Origin: Diphasiastrum complanatum
Taxonomy: Eukaryota > Streptophyta > Lycopodiopsida > Lycopodiales > Lycopodiaceae
NCBI GenBank assembly: GCA_029204225.1
Contig: CM055111.1
Span: 29,222,340 to 29,286,339 of the forward strand
Direction: 5' to 3'
Length of the DNA: 64,000 bases
The notes under the pieces were generated by a model, which saw only the letters and a program-made list of their open reading frames with translations, had not been told where the DNA came from and searched no databases. Numbering within the stretch: position 1 is the stretch's first letter; every line of letters begins with the position of its first letter. This document shows, one piece after another, positions 46,212-57,500 of the stretch. A program made the position numbers and the translations under genes.

Positions 46212-48350
46212 TTAGGGACTGGTTTGGACTGTCCAACAGCCTTACCTTTGTCAACACTTTGCTGTCCAAATTGTTCCGAACTTGGACCTTGCTGTCCAAT
46301 GTTTTCCGAACTTGGACCTTGCTGTCCAATGTCTTCAACAGGCTGCTCTTCACCATAAATAGGTTCTTCTTGATGAACTATGGGCTGCAAAATTGAAGGA
46401 GTAGTGGGCTGTCCACTAGAAGTAGATGATAGTCCCTTCTCTTCATGATTAGATGGCAAAACCAAATCTGGAAATATTTCAAGATATGCATTATGGGGAA
46501 AGTCCACTTTCATGACATGAGTGGGCGCAACATCATTGGAGGTCTTTTCATCAAAATGAACATCACGAATTACTATGATTTTATTAGTATCCATATTGAA
46601 CAACCTATACCCCTTGCTTTCACTACTATAGCCAACAAATATGCATTTAACTCCTTTATCATCAAGCTTGGTTCTTAGCTTATCGGGAATGAAAGCATAA
46701 GCCGTGCAACCAAAGATGCGTAAGTGAGAAATAGTAGGCTTCTTACCATACCAAATTTCATAAGGAGTTAATACCTTCAAGGCTTTAGTAGGACACCGAT
46801 TACTAATGTAAGCCGCCGTTATAACCGCTTCAGCCCAAAACTTGTGAGGTAGGCCCTTTGCCTTGAGCATGCATCGAGTAGTGCGATTCTTTCTTTCGGC
46901 AACACCATTTTATTGAGATGTGTAAGGGGTTGTCATTTGATGATGGATACCTTTGCTTTGAAGATAAGTACCGAACGTATTCTTTATATATTCCCCTCCT
47001 CGGTCGGTACGTAAGATGTTCAAAGAGTGCCCAAACTGGTTATCTATCATTGCTAGAAAATCCTTAAAGCGTTGAAAACCTTTAGATTTTGCCTTCATAG
47101 GATAAATCCATGTAAATCTTGAAAGGTCATCAATAAAAGTAACAAAGTACTTACACCTTCCAATGGATTCGGTCCTCATTGGACCACATACATCACTATG
47201 AACCAAATCAAATTTGCCATCAACTCTAATAGTTCCATCAATTGGAAAAGCTTGCCTTTGAAATTTTCCAAGTATGAATCCTTCGCATACATGTCCTTCG
47301 GGATGCTCAATATTAGGAATGTCTTCAACCATATTGAATCTCTTCAACGTCTTCAAGCTAGCAAAGTTGAGATGTCCAAACCTAGCATGCCATAATTCAG
47401 CCAACTCCAAAGAATGTGAACTTGATGCAACAAGACAAAAAGATGATGAAGCTCTTTGCTCATAGGTATCCATAAGGAACAATCCACCACGTAATGTTCC
47501 CGAAGCAATGATTATAAGAGATCTCTTTGGGTCTTTGATAAGACATTTGTCTTCTTTGAATTCCACAACCAATCCTTGGTTCATAATTGTAGAGACCGAA
47601 ATGAGATTCTTTTTTATTTTTGGAACATAAAGTACATTACGAATATACTTTTCCTCACCATTGGGTAAGATAATGGGGATCACTCCAATACCTTTGATAG
47701 GATAAGAGGTGTTATCAGCACTTTCACAAGCTTTGTGAAGGCCTCTTTGTGATAAGTCATATGGCGTGTGGCACTGCTATCAATCACCCAATCAATAGAT
47801 GAAAAACAAGCAACTTGTAAAGCTGAAGATGAGCTGTTTTCTGCTGAAAAACCAGCAAGATTTGAAGTGGCAGAAATCTCGTCTTGAGGAGAGATGAGAT
47901 TATTAGTAACAAAAGCATAATCATTATTGAAAAGATTATCCTCCTTTCCAAATTGTTGTTCCAAAGTAATGATTGCGGTACTTGTTTGCCGCATTCTTTA
48001 CTTGAAACATCTTTGCAAGAGTCTCCCAAGCACTTTTGGAAGTCTTGCATGATCTAATATGTGGAAGGATAGATCTCTTCACTGATAATGCAATGACGGA
48101 ATGTGCTTGTGCATCTCGTCGATCCCACTTCTTTTGCTCATCGGAAGATACCTCCGTAGTTGAAGAAGTAGTTGTTCTAGATGGTGTAATAGGTGCCAAG
48201 GTAGGCGGCCTCTCTTCATCACCATTAACTACTTTTCACAAACCTTTAGCAATTAGAAGGTTCTTTATCATGTAGCACCACAAGGAATAGTTTGTGCCAT
48301 CCAGCCTATCTTCATTAAATAAAGAACCAATAGACTCCAATTCTTTAGCC
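46139..48350 (-). pseudogene. copia gag-protease-integrase of the 44.4-49.4 kb element
   Basis: Gag at about 48350-47936 includes RLDGTNYSLW and CKTSKSAWETLAKMF. The protease site is WVIDSSATRHMT, with Ser in place of the usual Gly. Next are YVPKIKKNLISVS and the pre-integrase zinc block (LWHARFGHLNFASLKTLKRF, CEGFILGKFQRQAF; the second Cys of CxxC is Phe). The integrase core is DLVHSDVCGPMRTESI, FIDDLSRFTWIYPM and LRTDRGGEY, then HKFWAEAVITAAYISNRCP. The linker has tandem IGQQGPSSE repeats. A stop at about 46908 and frame changes break the polyprotein. Confidence 0.8.
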
Positions 48351-49432
48351 ATAACAGAAAATCAGCTTGTAGTAGATAGGAAATAGACTTTTAAAGACAA
48401 AATCTACTCAAAGGGCAGTAACCTCAAAGCTGAAATTATGAGCACAATAGATTGCAATACTTCACATGCAATTTGCTCAACAAGTAATGAAATAGGTGGC
48501 TGATTTCTGCACAAAAAAACAGAATGCTCACAAATAGGTAGACTTCGAATGAAGCCAAAACCAAAATCAAAAATTTTTGGTTGAAAAGATTTTTTGTGCA
48601 TATAGAGCTGATGGTAGCGCCCTATTCCAAGCTCACCAACATGGAAATTTCAGCAAGAAATGTGTCCAAAACACATGTATCTTCATTCAAAAAGTAAATT
48701 TGAAATTTCAACATGTAATTGAGTCAAGATCACATGCAATTGGTTTGAGCATGGGCGCCCTGTGAAAGTGCCCTGCAATTTCCTGCAAAAAAGCTATAAG
48801 AAGATGAACAGATTCTTCTCCTGCAAAAATCAGCAGCTTGATGATTTTCTGCAACCAAAAGGGGAAGAAGATAGCTTCCTATTGGGCGCCCTCCTGCAAG
48901 CAATATGATCACCTAAAGGCTCTGATACCATGTAGGAAATAGAAGCCTAAGGATCCAGGATCTTAACTATTCAATCACACAAAGCATTCTCAAAAGAAAG
49001 AGAGAGATGGCTAGAAACTCTCTTGTAGAAACTCGTGGACAGCCAAGAAGAATAGTCAGTATTGCTTACAAAAGTGTCTCATACAAATGGGATGCACACA
49101 TATATATAGTCCAAGATGACTATCTAACTTCATGACTATTGGCTATCCAACTACTTGACTATTGGCTGTCCAACTACTTGACTATTGGCTGTCCAACTTT
49201 CTATAAGTTACATAGAAAGAATAAGGTACCTCCAATATGTCAAGTTGGGGTACTTAATGTCACAATTAGGCCTAGTGGACCCATGAGTCCCTACCAAGTT
49301 AATTTCATACTAACTTAGCTAACTCTAAGTTTAGTAGGCCTAATATAATAAATGACCATGATTACACAACTCTCGACCTTTTGGGTCAAAGTAACCTATG
49401 CTAATGTAAGCAATTCCATTTACATTCCAACA

Positions 49433-49624
49433 AAGGTCACGTAACAATCAAAATGGACAATGCCAGAAGAGATGAAGATCACGCGTGAACAAGCTGCTAA
49501 AGCAGGATCTGCAAGTCCAGTGAATTTTGATATGTCCACAGAGGCAACGAACCCTGGCAATTTTTTGCAAGATCTTGAGGAACCTTACACACCTACTAAA
49601 GTAGTTGAATCCTACATTGCTGCC
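49433..49624 (+). pseudogene. PRP40-like double-WW splicing factor, 3' part of pseudogene
   Basis: Directly after the copia LTR and AAGGT, the frame completes WW domain 2: KVT, a TAA stop at 49442-49444, then QSKWTMPEEMKITREQAAKA and SPVNFDMSTE. The Trp codon is at 49454. Joined to 44407 the reading is continuous except for the stop. It ends where leader sequence of another copia element begins. Confidence 0.8.
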
Positions 49625-50425
49625 AACCCACAGATCTGAAAATGGTAAGATCTGAAATTTTCAGCAACACAAACTACTTGCAAACACCACTGAAGATAGC
49701 TGCCCTACAGAAAATCAGCGATGAAGATAAGCACCCAATAGCAAAACAAATTTGTCTCCTTTGAAATCACAACTGAAATCTGAATTTTCAGCAACAAAAT
49801 GTGCCTCTTTTAGACACCAAAAATGGCTTTGAGGTAGCATCCTTCTGTAGGTAACCAAATCTGAAAAAATCAGCAGCAAAAGTGTGCCTTAATCACACAC
49901 AAATTAGGCATAGCAGGGCGCCCTCCTGCCAACAAACAAATCTGAAAATCTCAGCCAAAAAACCTGTCGTTTGGACACCAAAACTTGACGTAGATGGGGC
50001 GCCCTCCTGCAAGCATGTAAATCTGAAAATTTCAGGCCGAAAAATGTGTCAATCAAACACACAAAATGAATGTAGATGGGCGCCCTCCTGCAAAGTTGCA
50101 AATCTAATATTTTCAGCCTAAAATGTGTTGTAGGGCACATGTAGGATGGTGCCCTCCTGAAAACACACAAATCTGAAAAATAGGTCAATATTGCATGTGC
50201 CTTTCGCACATAAAGAGAGCTGAAGATGGGCACCCTCCTTTAGATCTTCCGAAATGTTGTAGCGCCTTCCAAACATCCAACAAAACTGCTATTAGACTGA
50301 AGATCAGATCTCCATTTGTAAAAATCAGATTAGAGCTGATTTTTCGCAATGAAAGGGGAGAGAGATAGCATATAGAGGGGCGTTGGGCAGCAGGCATCCA
50401 GATTCCACAAAAGGCTCTGATACCA
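49625..50425 (-). repeat. copia leader with an 80-bp minisatellite
   Basis: About five units of AAATCTGAAAATNTCAGC, TGTGTC and GGGCGCCCTCCTGCAA (GGCGCC is a palindrome) fill 49860-50250. Related words are also in the leader of the 44.4-49.4 kb element (48360-48917). It ends in the primer site TGGTATCAGAGCC (- strand, 50413-50425). This is the 5' leader of a second - strand element whose coding part is gone. Confidence 0.75.
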
Positions 50426-50680
50426 TGTAAGAAATCATAAACCAAACAGCAAAGCATTCAACATAACGAATCTCAAACACACATGAACGAGGAGATGGCT
50501 GGTCACCCTCCTTAGAAACTGATGGCACTCCAGGAAGAATGGCTCTATGCTCGCATACATGAATAATGAAGAAGTGACATATACTTATAGCTGACCCAAC
50601 ATTAGGGCAATGTCCTAATAACCTAACTTCTTCTACAAGCTTCATTAGGTCTAACCTAACTTCACCAACAAGCGATTCGG
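50426..50680 (-). mobile_element. Partial copia 5' LTR
   Basis: TGTAAGAAATCATAAACC start next to the primer site. It is the reverse of the split LTR at 52390-54612 (shared AGGGCAATGTCCTAATAACC and CACTCCAGGAAGAATGGCTC) and is cut off at about 50680. Confidence 0.7.
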
Positions 50681-50762
50681 ATTGGGCAGGTTGTAGGGAT
50701 GATCGAAAGTCGACCACATGTTACACTTTCAACCTTGGTTCAGGGGCCATTTCTTGGTGCAG

Positions 50763-51144
50763 CAAGAAACAACCCACAGTTACCTTATCATCGACAGAGG
50801 CTAAGTACAGGGCAACGACAAAAGCTACTTGCGAGGCAATATGGCTCAGGAGACTTCTTGGGGAGGTGCAGATTCCACAGGATGGTCCTACTATTCTTCA
50901 TTGTGACAGCCAGAGTTGCATCCAGCTTGCTAAAAATCCTGTGTACCATGCTCGTACGAAGCATATTGAGGTGGATCATCACTTCTTACGAGAGGAGATA
51001 CAAAGTGGAGAAATTCAGCTCGAGTACTGTGATACCAATGATCCAGCAACAGATATCTTTACTAAGGCACTTAGTGGAGAAAAATTTGAAAAGTTTCGTA
51101 GCATGCTAGGTGTTGGTATGAACAAAATAGCCATTGAGGGGAGG
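50763..51144 (+). pseudogene. copia RNase H C-terminal part
   Basis: [20 protein letters not shown] carries the RNase H Glu. Then come [47 protein letters not shown] and [11 protein letters not shown], a standard copia polyprotein end, followed by the polypurine tract GAGGGGAGG and an LTR. The frame is open, but everything upstream is missing. Confidence 0.85.
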
Positions 51145-51540
51145 TGTTGAAATAAATGCCTATTTTGCCCCTTAAGGCTTGTATACTTGTAAGTTGTAAG
51201 TTGTGCATAAGACATGGGGGTAAAACATTTATGTACATAGTACACCCCACTTGTGCTAATTAGGCAAGTAATAACAAGTAGGTTGAGGACCCATGTGGGT
51301 TCTAGAGCTAGAATTAGCAAGACACCACCTCTATACATTACATGCTAAATGTAGCCCATAGTTTGGAGGGGTTTCCATGCCGCCCTACTCTTTGAATAAT
51401 CCTTCAACCGTGTGAGCTTTGAAGTCCTCTCTCTCTTGCTTTTGTGTTCTACTCCATAGCTGGTGTTTTCAAGCTTTCATAGTGTGCTTACTATGCTGTT
51501 ATGATACTCCATAGCTAGGTCTTGGAATTTGTCAATAACA
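51145..51540 (+). mobile_element. copia 3' LTR
   Basis: TGTTGAAATAAATG to GTCAATAACA, about 396 bp, after the polypurine tract. The right end is inferred from TG...CA and from the jump to another element. Confidence 0.65.
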
Positions 51541-52389
51541 ACCCCAAGGCGGCTGTTGGAAACTTTGCAGGACAACAAAGTAGAATGCTACTATGAAGGG
51601 AAGACACATGCCTCCTTAAAATCAGTACCTCGTGCTGATTTTTCAGATTCTACAGTTGTTTCTCATGATGATGTTGTAGCAATGCCTATTTTATGTGAGC
51701 AGGTCAATGGAAATAGGGTTTGGGAGGACGCAATGCAAAAAAGAGTATGGCTCTCTTTTTAAGAACAAGATCTTGGATCTTTTTGATGTTCCTCTTGGTA
51801 AGAAAACTTTTGGAATCAATTAGGGGTATCTGAGTTCGAAGGCAAGTCCGATGGTCGACTTGTTGCCAAGAGTGCCTTGGCTGCCCACCATGGATGGAGT
51901 ATACATCTACCTGTCATTGTATTTGATACTTCATCATTACATGTTCTCTTTCTCTTCTATGTTGATCATGATTGGGGTGGAGATTCAGATTGTTGGTGCT
52001 CTACTCATGCAGAGATTTTTTTTTGGCTACTTCGAAGTGCTCATAGCTCAAAGTGTTTGGTGGCATGAAGTTCGGGCAGTAGGTTGCATTGTCTCTCTTT
52101 TGGTTCGAGAGCTACTTCATGTTGGAGATTTTTCATCTCTCATGTTGTCCTTAATTGGATGTTATTGTACATATTTGTTTTCCTTAATTTGTCTCGACAT
52201 AGACACACTGAGACAAGAGCTCCTTGCATAGCCGATTCTCACTACACCGGAATCGCCTACTGAAATCAAGGAGTTGGAAGCTAAGATCGACAACAAAAGG
52301 AGCAGGCCATGTCTTGAGCATCCGTGCTTAAACAGGGAAGTAAATCTACCACACCCATTTCCTCTGTTATCTTAGCTACTCTTATAGAA
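51541..52389 (+). pseudogene. Non-autonomous copia linker-repeat region, copy 3
   Basis: RRLLETLQDNKVECYYEGKT, HASLKSVPRADFSDS and ILCEQVNGNRVWEDAM are homologous to the linker of the 44.4-49.4 kb element, followed by LPTMDGV and the 3' tail. Several stops. Confidence 0.65.
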
Positions 52390-54612
52390 TGTTAGAATAT
52401 GTTAATGGATATGCTATGTTAACAAAAAACCTAGGTTACTTTGACCCAAAAGGTCGAGATATGTGTAACCATTGGTTATTTCTCTATTGGCCAGGTTAAG
52501 TTAGTATTGGGCCGCCCATGTAGAAACTCGTGGGTCCAAATGGTCTTCTTAATAAAAGACCCTACTTAGAAGTAGGGGCTTGTTGGTGTTTATTAAGTAG
52601 CTTGTTGTTGAAGTTAGGTTAGACCTAATGACGCTTGTAGAAGAAGTTAGGTTATTAGGACATTGCCCTAATGTTGGGTCAGCTATAAGTGTATGTCACT
52701 TCTTCATTATTCATGTTTGCAAGCATAGAGCCATTCTTCCTGGAGTGCCACGAGTCTCTAAGGAGGGCAACCAGCCATCTTCAAGACAATCTATCTCTTC
52801 TTCTCAGCTTTGTGTTTCGCGAATTATCCGCGACAATTGTCTCTTCGTGACATTTCTGTGTTTCGTGATCGCGACAGATGATAGTCTTTGAGCTTGAAGT
52901 AGAATCTAGAACAGTTGGTCACGAATAGAAATGTTTTGAGTTCGCGTTTGTTTCTTTCTCATCCTTTGTCAAGTAAACTGCACGCTTTGTTACTAGAATC
53001 AAATCTGTCTAATCATTTATTCTACAAGCGAGCTGTCGACGTGCCAAGGCAGCTCGTTGTCGTCTCAAAATTTTTTTGGCATGGCATCCATCGCTGCCAT
53101 GGCAAAAAAAAATTGCCATGACAGGAAACTGCCTTGGCACGTCGGCGTGCCTAGGCAGCTTGTTGCCTCTTGTTCAGATTATTGATCTCAAATCCTCTAT
53201 AAACATCGAGTTCCTAAGGAGCTCGTACAAAACCACCAAATTTGCAAGCCAACTATTTTTTAGATCCCTGTTGAAGGAACAACAAATATGTGCAGAAGCT
53301 CCATATATTGTAAAAGTATAAGAACAATAATATCTCAAAATTTGCTGGCAGTAAACAGTACATGATCATCCGACATGCCAAGGCAACTCGCTGCTAGGGC
53401 ATTGACTTTTTTGCCTATGTTGAATTCATTTCCATGGCAAAGTTTTCAAGCTCTGTCTGTATTCGTTTTCATGTGTATGTTAAATCTATTTCAACTTATA
53501 CTGATGCATGATTTTAATCTATTTTTGCAAAACAATTGCTACTTTGTGTAGAGTGGTTCTGACTGGATCCATGTACAAAAGACTACAAGCCCAGAGCGAC
53601 CATCAGACAAGCGAATTGCAAGCAATAGAGCCTAACATGAAGATGTCTACACAGATGGAAGAAGCATATGATAGTTGTGCAGAAACAAATGTTGTGCAAG
53701 AAACTCAAAATGTGGTGGTAGTTGAAATCGGAGCTATCGAAGAAGACTTAAAAGAGGATATCCTTGTTGAAGACATTGAAGAGGACACAAAGAAGAAGAA
53801 AGAAAAATCTAAGGATGAGGAGATCGCCGGTATTCCACAAAATTTTCATGTCAAAATGCTTTCAGCAACCATGCAGCGCATGAGGATAGTAAGAAATGCA
53901 CCTCCTCCTTATATGCCTCTCTGTAGACTATACATTCATGAGAGTGTCCATCAAGTTAGGGCCATTGAAGAAGAATATGAAATACCTAGAGGAGAAAGGG
54001 TCAGCCTAGAGGAGAAAGGGTCATTTGTTTTATCTTTGCACGACATTGTTGGGGTTGAAATAAAACTAAATAATGACATCAAGTCATGCTGAGATCCATT
54101 GTAGGTTGAAATAAATGACTCTTTGGAGCGTGAACTTGCAAAAAATGGTGACTGGTCGGACTTGTCAAATAAAATGTTCCTATGCTGGGACTATAACCAC
54201 AAGACAAAGGCTTGGCTTGAAGGGATCAACGAGAGTTTTCGATATGACAGGGAAAAGCATTTTTGTGTTAAGGCTTCATTCATACACGTTTCTCCCTCTG
54301 ACTCCATGCCCTTGTTGACAACATTGAACATAATCAACAAGTGAGTGTTCACTCAGACTCTTGCTTATAATACTTCACATGTCTATGTTTATTGAAAGAT
54401 ATCGTGGCATTTAGGTATTACTTTCAACTCAAAGCAAAGAATGCATCACTTGACATGGTGTGGAATCAAGTCTCCACAAAGAGGGAGGTAATACGTATGT
54501 ATTCGACCAAAGCAAACTTGATTAGAAACAATGGCCTGAGCGAGTGGGAGATCATGTGTGTTTGAGATTCGTTATGTTGAATGCTTTGCTGTTTGGTTTA
54601 TGATTTCTTACA
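52390..54612 (+). mobile_element. copia LTR split by a 1.77-kb insertion
   Basis: 52390-52785 (TGTTAGAATATG, signature GGTTACTTTGACCCAAAAGG) and 54553-54612 (CATGTGTGTTTGAG to TTTCTTACA) together match the reverse of the intact stretch 50426-50680. The point of interruption lies after CCAGCCATCT. Confidence 0.7.
52786..54552 (+). other. Inserted segment with a captured, intron-bearing gene fragment
   Basis: The left part (53030-53160) has palindromes made of GTGCCAAGGCAGC and GGCACGTCGGCGTGCC words, recurring at 53375. The right part has coding character. A charged region (DLKEDILVEDIEEDTKKKKE) leads to FHVKMLSATMQRMRIVRNAP. After a TTGTAG acceptor comes SLERELAKNGDWSDLSNKMF to KASFIHVSPSDSM, and across a GT-AG intron (54342-54414) YYFQLKAKNASLDMVWNQV. 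The domain is not one I recognise. Phases fit at the second intron, so this was a real spliced gene, probably captured by a DNA transposon. Confidence 0.5.
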
Positions 54613-54980
54613 CGGAAGAAAGGCTATGGGAAAGCAAAGCTCTCAACATTAGAGTATGTGGTGTTGTGGACACTCAAAATGCTATAGAGGAGGCAAAACG
54701 CTTTCTTGACACCACACTCGACCACCATAGTGAAGGAATGGATACTTCATGGCGCACGAAAAAAGACAATACCACCTTGATTATTCATTTTACTTCAGCC
54801 GCCAGCCATAAGGATGCCTTGAGGCAAAGAGCCAAACTGAAGGGCACCCGAATTTTCATGGACGACGATCTTACTTACAAGTGGCAGAAAGATGTCAAGC
54901 TTTCTATGTCGCCCCAAGACATCAGGACGGAGGGTGATTTACCGAGATGGCTAGATTGGTTACCTCGACAGTATGCCTAG
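54613..54980 (+). pseudogene. LINE ORF1-like fragment
   Basis: NIRVCGVVDTQNAIEEAKRF, TTLIIHFTSAASHKDALRQR and GTRIFMDDDLTYKWQKDVK resemble the RNA-binding first part of LINE proteins, which commonly contain a basic residue followed by IFxDDDLT. It joins an opposite-strand LINE endonuclease fragment at about 54985. Confidence 0.6.
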
Positions 54981-54984
54981 CGAC

Positions 54985-55240
54985 TCTCGTCAATAGGAAA
55001 TTGGGGCCCCCGAGCACAGGTGCATCTCGGGCCCTCGTCCACACTGAATCTGGGGGGAAGTAGCAAGCTGCAATGAAGAGATCCCTGTCCAAGCCAATGT
55101 CACATCCTGGAAGGCGAATCAAGATATAACATGCATGTTTATCTTGTGTGATGAACTCCATAACTGGATGTAATGTCTCTCGATATAAGCATGCAACTCC
55201 ACCTGAACCTCTACCACTCATGGCTCTCATCTCTTGACTA
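54985..55240 (-). pseudogene. LINE endonuclease fragment
   Basis: SGRGSGGVACLYRETLHPVM and RDLFIAACYFPPDSV are typical of the apurinic-type endonuclease of LINEs (a SGGVA block, then an ACYFPP strand). Orientation is opposite to the fragments on both sides. Confidence 0.7.
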
Positions 55241-55369
55241 TATGCGGAGTCCCATCTATATCCTTAAAATGTAGGCAGTCCTCTGACTTGGCTCTCATGT
55301 GTTTCCATAAAGACTAGAATGTCTCTCCTATAATGAAATCGATACGGCCTCTAGCAGTGGAAGATGAAT

Positions 55370-55600
55370 GTATATCGTTACAATTCAACATCATACTTCG
55401 CTTTGAATATCCATTTGCATGGAATCAGATTTCGATCTTTTGGCAGCTGAGTTATTGTCCATGTTTGATTCTCCATAAGAGAATCGAATTCGGTGTCCAT
55501 TGCAGCTTTCCAATGGTCAGCATATGTTGTCGACATTGCCTCAGAAACATTGTTTGGTTCCTGCACAAAGTAGAAGGCTGGATCATCCATAAATTGGGAT
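55370..55600 (-). pseudogene. copia reverse transcriptase N-terminal fragment
   Basis: ADHWKAAMDTEFDSLMENQT, WTITQLPKDRNLIPCKWIFK and AKYD are the start of copia reverse transcriptase. The upstream linker continues in other frames to about 55740. Confidence 0.85.
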
Positions 55601-55809
55601 GGAGGCTGTCTGGACCGGTTCGATCTTCTGGGTTGAACTTCGGTCCTCTGATGTGTTTGTATTTGTCGAGGTTCAGACTCACTGTCGGAGTCAGTGTCGA
55701 GCTTGTGATCAGTCCTGATGACTTACATACATGGACCACATATGGCACCTCACTCTACACTATACCTACAGATTCACCCATCTCTATATCCCCACGCCCA
55801 TGTGAATCA

Positions 55810-56900
55810 CTCCCAACATGATTCACGATGCCATCAATAGACTGAAAGCACGTCGTACCAGAGATATTGAGGACCTTGAATCAGAATTGTTGATCTTTGC
55901 TATTGTCCCACTCTCTCCCATCTTAGCCACTTTACTCAACCGTGCTGTTGTCCTCGGTTTCCCATCTTCTTGGTGTACTAACATTATCCATCCCATCCAC
56001 AAAAATGGTGAATCCTGGTAATTACCGTACTATCATGATTGGGCACATTATTGCGAAGTTGTATGGCACTATTCTTCAGTCAGTGATCAATTTTGAGGTA
56101 GAGATTAGGAGATTACATGCTATGGGTCAGGCAGGCTTTCGGGCTCACTACTCCACCACAGACCATATTTTCACTCTTCGAGCTATCATCGAGGAGGCTA
56201 GACATAGGAGATAGAGGGTTTATTGTTGTTTCGTGGACTTCAAGAAGGCCTTCGATTCTGTCCCGCGTTCCCTTCTTATCCAGAGATTACTAGACCTTGG
56301 TGTCTCCACTGATACAATCTTGGTAGGGATGGCAGTTTATGAGCGAGTCCTGGGTTGTTTTCGGAGTGATATCGGCATCTTAGACCACATATGGAGCACC
56401 ATTGGGGTGAAGCAGGGTTGCTCCCTCTCTCCCACACTCTTCAGGTTGTATATCGATGAGCTTGAGAGAGTCATTGGGTAGTGTGGTGATTTATGGTGCA
56501 AGCTTGGTGATATTCTGATTGCCATCCTTCTTTATGCAGATGATGTGGCTCTAGTCTGTTCGACTAGAGAGGGCCTACAGAGCCAGCTAGACAGTCTTCA
56601 TGCTTTTTGTACCAAATGGAGTTTGAGGGTTAACATTTCAAAGACCAAGGTTATGGTCTTCAACACATCAAGGGCGTTCATGTAGCGACATGAGCTTATC
56701 TTCGACGGACAGCCTTTGGAGGTTGTATCATCATACAATACTTAGGTGTCCTCTTTATTGGTCCTGTATTTTCTATGAGACAGGCAGCTACAGCGAGACT
56801 TGGGAAGGGACATGCTCTATCACATTATATGCGGCAGAGGCATGGTATACAGGTCTCTCTTCATCTGATTGGGCCATTATCTCGTGCATGCAGATCCTTA
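55810..56900 (+). pseudogene. LINE reverse transcriptase
   Basis: Motifs in order: YRTIMIGHIIAKLYGTIL, QAGFRAHYSTTDHIFTLRAI, CCFVDFKKAFDSVPRSLLIQ, GVKQGCSLSPTLFRLYIDEL and LYADDVALVCSTREGLQSQL, then FCTKWSLRVNISKTKVMVF. All palm motifs including YADD are present, but stops at 56212 and 56479 and frame changes from 56000 on break the frame. It is related to the fragment at 27.2 kb. C-terminal pieces (ISCMQILMLSHMIRAKPSVP) continue to about 56940. Confidence 0.85.
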
Positions 56901-57049
56901 TGCTATCACATATGATACGGGCTAAGCCTTCCGTTCCACATTAGATCGTTCTAGCTGAGTTTGTAGTTCCACCCATTCAGCTTGATGCCATTTTTCGACT
57001 TATCACTTATATCCAGTCGCTATTCTCTAGGCATAGGTTTGTCATGATC

Positions 57050-57500
57050 ATCACAAGACCCATTGCTGAGTGAGTGTACCTGGGAAAATCTAAGCAGTTT
57101 TATGTAGTTTTCTTATGCTTTTGGATTGGGCCTTTGTGCTAGAAGAGCAGTTGCTGTTGCAGATTGGCAATCACCTGGACATTTAGGTTCCAGTGGTAGT
57201 TCATCAATATTACTCTTCTTTTCAACACTGGACTGACAGTATGTTTAGGATAGTTTTCTCAGGATCATCACAGGCCCACTATTGAGTTGTTGCTGCAGTG
57301 GCAGGGTAGACTTGCTGACAAGTGTATCAGGAAAAACAAAGCAGTTCTATATAATTTTCCTATGCCTTTGGATTGGCCTTTGTGCTAGATGAGCAGTTGC
57401 TGTTGCAGATTGAAAACCACCTGCAGTTCCAGTGGTATTTGATTATCAAATATTATTCTCCCTTTTTTCAACCTGACACTGACAGTGGGACGCTGTCTTT
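57050..57500 (+). repeat. Diverged tandem duplication of about 240 bp
   Basis: AGCAGTTGCTGTTGCAGATTG, CCAGTGGTA, CCTTTGTGCTAGA and GACTGACAGT-like words recur at about 57060-57240 and 57300-57490. No coding content. Confidence 0.7.

Larger units (their letters stand above)
44408..49432 (-). mobile_element. Non-autonomous copia element inserted in the PRP40-like pseudogene
   Basis: Two 502-bp LTRs (44408-44909 and 48931-49432) differ at roughly a dozen positions, so the insertion is not brand new. Target duplication AAGGT is at 44403-44407 and 49433-49437. Primer site TGGTATCAGAGCC (- strand, 48918-48930) and polypurine tract TTAAGGAGGG (44910-44919) are intact. Inside are gag, protease and integrase. 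Almost all of the reverse transcriptase and RNase H are missing, so it would need enzymes in trans. Confidence 0.92.

Noticed and set aside
49860-50250. CRISPR-like array
   Set aside because: Units are continuous 80-bp tandem repeats without unique spacers, in a eukaryotic retroelement leader.
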